Source of the DNA: Hippophae tibetana
Lineage: Eukaryota > Streptophyta > Magnoliopsida > Rosales > Elaeagnaceae
Length of the DNA stretch: 64,000 nt
NCBI GenBank assembly: GCA_037013495.1
Contig: CM072810.1
Location: forward strand, 34,811,843-34,875,842
Reading direction: 5' to 3'
Shown: positions 58,031-64,000 of the stretch, piece by piece
Layout: each line of letters starts with the position of its first letter
Numbering within the stretch: position 1 is the first letter of the stretch
Translations under genes and position numbers: made by a program
The notes under the pieces: generated by a model
What the model was told of the DNA's origin: nothing
The model's database searches: none
The model's input: only the letters and a program-made list of their open reading frames with translations

Positions 58031-60486
58031 AATGATTTTATCAATCTAATTTTCTTGGCAAATAGGTCCACTAAACGTTTCAAGGAGTTGCTAATGTTTG
58101 AAAAACATTCCAAGACTTTGTCCAAAGTTACTTCCCCTTGCATAATATAGTGCTCAAAATTTCAATTCAACTTCATAAATCTAGATTGATTTTAATGTTG
58201 AAATGCTTATATGAGTGGTCTCAAAAATCATTCATGTTGTTTTGAAGAAGTACACTTTTAAATTAATTGTAATAATCATTTTAGAGACCTAATTACCTTT
58301 TTTTAATTATCCTAAATTTTTTTTTTCTTTCTATGAAATTTAGGAAATCACACTGCAAGTGGAGCCATTTTCTCTTCATTATGATTAGACTCATCTTTTC
58401 TAAAAATTGGGTCAAAAACATGTTCACTCTCACCACTATCCTTGATGTCTTGAGGGCCAATTTCTTTCCCTCCTCGAAAGTATATTGCTGTCAACTAGGG
58501 CAAAAGTGATGCAGTTTGAATTCACTCTAACCACTATCCTTGATGTCTTGAGTGCCAATTTCTTTCCCTCCTCGAAAGTAGATTGCTCTTAACTTGGGCA
58601 AAAGTGATGCACTTCGAATACTTACCTAACAGATTCATTTAAGAGTATGTTCGGTGGGCTTGTACATGGACTTAAGCAAGCTAACTTTGGCATTAAAATG
58701 ATAAGGTAGTATAGGAATTATTTTCTCAATCTAATTTTCTTTGCAAATAGGTCCACCCAAGTTTTACAAGTAGTTGATAATGTTTGAAAAACATTGAAAG
58801 ACTTGGTCCAAAGTTACTTCCCCTTGCATGATATAGTGCTCAAAATTTCAATTCAACTTCATAATTCTAGATTTATTTTAATATTCAAATGCTTATATGA
58901 GTGGTCTCAGAAATCATTCATGTTGTTTTGAAGAATTACAATTTTCAATTAATTGTAATAATCATTTTAGATCCCTAATTTCCTTTTTATAATAACCCTA
59001 AAAAAGGGTTTTTTTCTTTCTAAGAAATTTAGGAAATCACACTGCAAGTGGAGCCATTTTCTCTTCATTATGATTAGAGTCATCTTTTGTAACACTTGGG
59101 TCAAAAACATGTTCACTCTCACCACTATCCTTGATGTCTTGAGGGCCAATTTCTTTCCCTCCTCGAAAGTATAATGCTCTCAACTAGGGCAAAAGTGATG
59201 CAGTTCGAATACTTGCCCAACAGATTCATTTAAGAGTATGTCCGGTGGGCTTGTAAATGGACTTAAGCAAGGTAAATTTGGCATTAAAACGATAAGGTAG
59301 TATAGGAATGATTTTCTCAATCTAATTTTCTTTGCAAATAGGCCCACTAAACTTCTTCAAGGAGTTGATAATGTTTGAAAAACATTGAAAGACTTTGTCC
59401 AAAGTTACTTCCCCTTGCATGATATAGTGCTCAAAATTTCAATTCAAATTCATAATTCTAGATTTATTTTAATATTGAAATGCTTATACGAGTGGTCTCA
59501 AAAATCATTCATGTTGTTTTGAAGAAGTACACTTTTAAATTAATTGTAATAATCATTTTAGAGCCCTAATTTCCTTTTTATAATAATCCTTAAAAAGGGT
59601 TTTTTTCTTTCTAAGAAATTTAGGAAATCACACGACAAGTAGAGCTATTTTCTCTTCATTATGATTAGAGTCATCTTTTGTAACACTTGGGTCAAAAACA
59701 TGTTCACTCTCACCACTATCCTTGATGTCTTGAGGGCCAATTTCTTTCCCTCCCCGAAAGTCGATTGCTCTCAACTTGGGCAAAAGTGATCTATTTCGAA
59801 TACTTGCCCAACAGATTCATTACAGAGTATGTTCGGTGGGCATGTACATGGACTTAAGTAAGGTAACTTTGGCATTAAAATGATAAGGTAGTATAGGAAT
59901 GATTTTCTCAATCTAATTTTCTTTGCAAATAGGTCCACTAAACTTCTTCAAGTAGTTGATAATGTTTGAAAAACATTGAAAGACTTTGTCCAAAGTTACT
60001 TCCCCTTGCATGATATAGTGCTCAAAATTTCAATTCAACTTCATAATTCTAGATTTATTTTAATATTGAAATGCTTATACGAGTGGTCTCAAAAATCATT
60101 CATGTTGTTTTGAAGAAGTACACTTTTAAATTAATTGTAATAATCATTTTAGAGACCTAATTACCTTTTTTTAATTATCCTAAAAATGGTTTTTTTCTTT
60201 CTATGAAATTTAGGAATTCACACTGCAAGTAGAGCCATTTTCTCTTCATTTTGATTAGAGTCATCTTTTCTAACACTTGGGTCAAAAACATGTTCACTCT
60301 CACCACTATCTTTGATGTTTTGAGGGCCAATTTCTTTCCCTCCTCGAAAGTATATTGCTCTCAACTTGGGCAAAAGTGATGTAGTTCGAATACTTCCCAA
60401 CAGATTCATTTAAGAGTATGTTCGATGGGCATGTACATGGCCTTAAGCAAGGTAACTTTGGCATTAAAATGATAAGGTAGTGTAGG
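58031..60486 (+). repeat. 2456-bp composite HOR, late pair, copy 2
   Basis: Monomers at 58031 (685 bp), 58716 (P/U, hairpin 58994-59010), 59307 and 59898 (589 bp). Near-identical to the preceding unit until the last monomer, which has CGAATACTTCCCAAC (1-bp loss) and ends GGTAGTGTAGG as at 52031 and 53802, plus the private TTCGATGGGC near 60421. This shows a recombination or conversion track at the end of the unit. Confidence 0.92.
58423..58618 (+). repeat. 98-bp internal duplication in composite monomer 58031-58715
   Basis: Copy 1 58423-58520, copy 2 58521-58618. Same diagnostic bases as 55966-56161, consistent with their position in the 2457-bp HOR pair. Confidence 0.95.
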
Positions 60487-61668
60487 AATGATTTTCTCAA
60501 TCTAATTTTCTTTGCAAATAGGTCCACTAAACTTCTTCAAGGAGTTGATAATGTTTGAAAAACATTGAAAGACTTTGTTCAAAGTTTCTTCCCCATGCAT
60601 GATATAGTGCTCAAAATTTCAATTCAACTTCATAATTCTAGATTTATTTTAATATTGAAATATTTATATGAGTGGTCTCAAAAATCATTCATGTTGTTTT
60701 GAAGAAGTACACTTTTAAATTAATTGTAATAATCATTATAGAGACCTAATTGCTTTTTTTTAATTATCCTAAAAAATGGTTTTTTTCTTTCTATGAAATT
60801 AAGGAAATCACACTGCAAGTGGAGCTATTTTCTCTTCATTATGATTAGAGTCATCTTTTGTAACACTTGGGTCAAAAACATGTTCACTCTCACCACTATC
60901 CTTGATGTCTTGAGGGCCAATTTCTTTCCCTCCCCGAAAGTCGATTGCTCTCAACTTGGGCAAAAGTGATGTAGTTCGAATACTTGCCCAACAAATTCAT
61001 TACAGAGTATGTTCGGTGGGCATGTACATGGACTTAAGTAAGGTAACTTTGGCATTAAAATGATAAGGTAGTATAGGAATGATTTTCTCAATCTAATTTT
61101 CTTTGCAAATAGGTCCACTAAACTTCTTCAAGTAGTTGATAATGTTTGAAAAACATTGAAAGACTTTGTCCAAAGTTACTTCCCCTTGCATGATATAGTG
61201 CTCAAAATTTCAATTCAACTTCATAATTCTAGATTTATTTTAATATTGAAATGCTTATATGAGTGGTCTCAAAAATCATTCATGTTGTTTTGAAGAAGTA
61301 CACTTTTAAATTAATTGTAATAATCATTTTAGAGACCTAATTGCCTTTTTTTAATTATCCTAAAAAATGGTTTTTTTCTTTCTATGAAATTTAGGAAATC
61401 ACACTGCAAGTGGAGCTATTTTCTCTTCATTATGATTAGAGTCATCTTTTGTAACACTTGGGTCAAAAACATGTTCACTCTCACCACTATCCTTGATGTC
61501 TTGAGGGCCAATTTCTTTCCCTCCCCGAAAGTCGATTGCTCTCAACTTGGGCAAAAGTGATGTAGTTCGAATACTTGCCCAACAGATTCATTACACAGTA
61601 TGTTCGGTGGGCATGTACATGGACTTAAGTAAGGTAACTTTGGCATTAAAATGATAAGGTAGTATAGG
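60487..61668 (+). repeat. Two std/T monomers
   Basis: 60487-61077 has the TTTGTTCAAAGTTTCTTCC and GAAATATTTATATG marks plus private CCCCATGCATG near 60591, CATTATAGAGACC and GAAATTAAGG. 61078-61668 is a plain std/T monomer with GAGCTATTTTC and CATTACACAGTATG near 61590. Both end CAAGGTAAC/GTAAGGTAAC in the T manner. Confidence 0.85.
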
Positions 61669-62850
61669 AATGATTTTCTCAATCTAATTTGGTTTGCAAA
61701 TAGGTCCACTAAACTTCTTCAAGTAGTTGATAATGTTTGAAAAACATTGAAAGACTTTGTCCAAAGTTACTTCCCCTTGCATGATATAGTGCTCAAAATT
61801 TCAATTCAACTTCATAATTCTAGATTTATTTTAATATTGAAATGCTTATACGAGTGGTCTCAAAAATCATTCATGTTGTTTTGAAGAAGTAATCTTTTAA
61901 ATTAATTGTAATAATCATTTTAGAGACCTAATTACCTTTTTTTAATTATCCTAAAAAATGGTTTTTTTCTTTCTATAAAATTTAGGAAATCACACTGCAA
62001 GTGGAGGCATTTTCTCTTCATTAGGATTAGAGTCATCTTTTCAAACAATTCGGTCAAAAACATGTTCACTCTCACCACTATCATTGATGTCTTGAGGGAC
62101 AATTTCTTTCCCTCCTCGAAAGTATATTGCTCTCAACTAGGGCAAAAGTGATGCAGTTCGAATACTTGCCCAACAGATTCATTTAAGAGTATGTCCGGTG
62201 GGCTTGTAAATGGACTTAAGCAAGGTAAATTTGGCATTAAAACGATAAGGTTGTATAGGAATGATTTTCTCAATCTAATTTTCTTTGCAAATAGGTCTAC
62301 TAAACTTCTTCATGTAGTTGATAATGTTTGAAAAACAGTGAAAGACTTTGTCCAAAGTTACTTCCCCCTGCATGATATAGTGCTCAAAATTTCAATTCAA
62401 CTTCATAATTCTAGATTTATTTTAATATTGAAATGCTTATACGAGTGGTCTCAAAAATCATTCATGTTGTTTTGAAGAAGTACACTTTTAAATTAATTGT
62501 AATAATCATTTTAGAGACCTAATTGCCTTTTTTTAATTATCCTAAAAAATGGTTTTTTTCTTTCTATGAAATTTAGGAAATCACACTGCAAGTGGAGCCA
62601 TTTTCTCTTCATTATGATTAGAGTCATCTTTTGTAACACTTGGGTCAAAAACATGTTCACTCTCACCACTATCCTTGATGTCTTGAGGGCCAATTTCTTT
62701 CCCTCCCCGAAAGTCGATTGCTCTCAACTTGGGCAAAAGTGATGTAGTTCGAATACTTGCCCAACAGATTCATTACAGAGTATGTTCGGTGGGCATGTAC
62801 ATGGACTTAAGTAAGGTAACTTTGGCATTAAAATGATAAGATAGTATAGG
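61669..62850 (+). repeat. 1182-bp dimer at right end, copy 1
   Basis: Monomers at 61669 (std/R) and 62260 (std/T). Marks recurring about 1181 bp on: CACTATCATTGATG near 62076 and 63257, and GGTCTACTAAACTTCTTCATG near 62295 and 63475. The first monomer has private ATTTGGTTTGC near 61687 and GTAATCTTTTAAATT near 61889, which are not in copy 2, so its 5' half is outside the duplicated segment. Confidence 0.85.
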
Positions 62851-64000
62851 AATGATTTTATCAATCTAATTTTCGTGGCAAATAGGTCCACTAAACTTTT
62901 CAAGGAGTTGATAATGTTTGAAAAACATTGAAAGACTTTGTCGAAAGTTACTTCCCCTTGCATGATATAGTGCTCAAAATTTCAATTCAACTTCATAATT
63001 CTAGATTTATTTTAATATTGAAATGCTTATACGAGTGGTCTCAAAAATCATTCATGTTGTTTTGAAGAAGTACACTTTTAAATTAATTGTAATAATCATT
63101 TTAGAGACCTAATTACCTTTTTTTAATTATCCTAAAAAATGGTTTTTTTCTTTCTATAAAATTTAGGAAATCACACTGCAAGTGGAGGCATTTTCTCTTC
63201 ATTAGGATTAGAGTCATCTTTTCAAACAATTGGGTCAAAAACATGTTCACTCTCACCACTATCATTGATGTCTTGAGGGACAATTTCTTTCCCTCCTCGA
63301 AAGTATATTGCTCTCAACTAGGGCAAAAGTGATGCAGTTCGAATACATGCCCAACAGATTCATTTAAGAGTATGTCCGGTGGGCTTGTAAATGGACTTAA
63401 GCAAGGTAAATTTGGCATTAAAACGATAAGGTTGTATAGGAATGATTTTCTCAATCTAATTTTCTTTGCAAATAGGTCTACTAAACTTCTTCATGTAGTT
63501 GATAATGTTTGAAAAACAGTGAAAGACTTTGTCCAAAGTTACTTCCCCTTGCATGATATAGTGCTCAAAATTTCAATTCAACTTCATAATTCTATATTTA
63601 TTTTAATATTGAAATGCTTATACGAGTGGTCTCAAAAATCATTCATGTTGTTTTGAAGAAGTACACTTTTAAATTAATTGTAATAATCATTTTAGAGACC
63701 TAATTGCCTTTTTTAATTATCCTAAAAAATGGTTTTTTTCTTTCTATGAAATTTAGGAAATCACACTGCAAGTGGAGCCATTTTCTCTTCATTATGATTA
63801 GAGTCATCTTTTGTAACACTTGGGTCAAAAACATGTTCACTCTCACCACTATCCTTGATGTCTTGAGGGCCAATTTCTTTCCCTCCCCGAAAGTCGATTG
63901 CTCTCAACTTGGGCAAAAGTGATGTAGTTCGAATACTTGCCCAACAGATTCATTACAGAGTATGTTCGGTGGGCATGTACATGGACTTAAGTAAGGTAAC
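62851..64000 (+). repeat. 1181-bp dimer at right end, copy 2 (cut by window edge)
   Basis: Monomer 62851-63440 (Q start with TTCGTGGCAAAT, then std-like CATTGAAAG and TTTGTCG, R end) and partial monomer 63441-64000 (560 bp; std with AACAGTG, T end). Private marks: TCTATATTTA near 63591 in place of TCTAGATTTA, and CGAATACATGCCC near 63341. The window stops inside GTAAGGTAAC, about 31 bp before the next expected monomer boundary. Confidence 0.88.

Larger units (their letters stand above)
1..64000 (+). repeat. Tandem satellite array, ~591-bp monomer, 106 complete copies plus one partial
   Basis: I phased every monomer on the AATGATTTT/AATTATTTT box that follows GTATAGG. Starts: 1, 592, 1182, 1773, 2362, 2953, 3544, 4135, 4726, 5316, 5907, 6498, 7089, 7680, 8271, 8861, 9452, 10043, 10634, 11225, 11815, 12406, 12997, 13588, 14178, 14769, 15360, 15951, 16541, 17132, 17724, 18315, 18906, 19497, 20085, 20769, 21360, 21950, 22635, 23226, 23817, 24407, 25092, 25683, 26274, 26864, 27455, 28045, 28636, 29227, 29818, 30408, 30998, 31585, 32172, 32762, 33349, 34034, 34625, 35211, 35897, 36488, 37075, 37762, 38353, 38944, 39535, 40126, 40716, 41307, 41898, 42489, 43080, 43671, 44261, 44852, 45442, 46033, 46623, 47213, 47804, 48395, 48985, 49669, 50260, 50851, 51442, 52031, 52622, 53213, 53802, 54393, 54983, 55574, 56259, 56850, 57441, 58031, 58716, 59307, 59898, 60487, 61078, 61669, 62260, 62851, 63441. 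Ordinary lengths are 587-592 bp; nine composites are 684-687 bp. All copies share one orientation. Strand is arbitrary. I do not recognise the satellite family by name. Confidence 0.98.

Noticed and set aside
1-64000. CRISPR array
   Set aside because: The repeat is about 591 bp and continuous, with no short repeats separated by unique spacers.
1-64000. Tandem LTR retrotransposons, rDNA or another tandem gene family
   Set aside because: No TG...CA-bounded LTR with primer-binding site and polypurine tract, no reverse transcriptase or integrase motifs, and no rRNA-like GC-rich conserved blocks.

Overview
The whole 64 kb window is one uninterrupted satellite-DNA array. A unit of about 591 bp repeats head to tail in a single orientation, giving 106 complete monomers and one partial monomer at the right edge. 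The array runs off both ends. I find no credible protein-coding gene, no tRNA or rRNA, no CRISPR array, and no transposon inserted in or between monomers. The sequence is clearly A+T-rich by eye. This organisation points to nuclear heterochromatin of a eukaryote, plausibly centromeric or pericentromeric. A plant is my best guess because long AT-rich satellites are common there, but the window has no decisive taxonomic marker.

The monomers form diagnostic types that can be read as a 5' half plus a 3' half. The 5' types are 'std' (CTTCTTCAAG after GGTCCACTAAA), 'Q' (TTTTATCAATC, TTGGCAAATAGG, ATTCCAAGAC) and 'P' (AATTATTTT, CCACCCAAGTTTTACAAG). The 3' types are 'R' (GGAGGCATTTTC, AAACAATTGGG, AAAACGATAAGG), 'S' (GGAATTCACAC, AGTAGAGCC), 'T' (CCCCGAAAGTCGATTGC, CATTACAGAGTATG) and 'U' (AACCCTAAAAAAGGGTT hairpin). 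The halves are reassorted among monomers.

Layout: 1-5906 contains a three-monomer block (1-1772) that recurs at 4135-5906. From 4135 to 18905 a multi-monomer higher-order repeat (HOR) of the form std/T, Q/R, std/S, (P/S)n, P/x occurs four times with n = 7, 0, 0 and 2. The n = 7 run at 5907-10042 is a nearly uniform single-monomer array. From 20085 to 26863 there is an HOR of 1865, 2457 and 2457 bp built around a 684-685 bp composite monomer that carries an internal 98-bp tandem duplication. 26864-30997 holds a 2363-bp four-monomer HOR. 32762-38352 holds three units of 1863-1865 bp, each again with one composite monomer. 41307-43670 is an 1182-bp dimer present twice. 43671-48984 is a mixture of std/T and std/S monomers. 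48985-50850 has one composite monomer followed by a P/U monomer and its exact-looking duplicate. 50851-55573 includes a 1771-bp trimer duplication. 55574-60486 has two 2457/2456-bp composite HOR units. 60487-64000 ends in an 1181-bp dimer.

No genes work together here. The interest lies in how the array evolved: nested duplications on scales of 98 bp, 591 bp, 1.2 kb, 1.8 kb, 2.4 kb and 4.1-6.5 kb, half-monomer chimeras, and very recent local homogenisation. Short open frames are by-products of the repeat: the same few recur at monomer-multiple spacing and change length through single-base differences.
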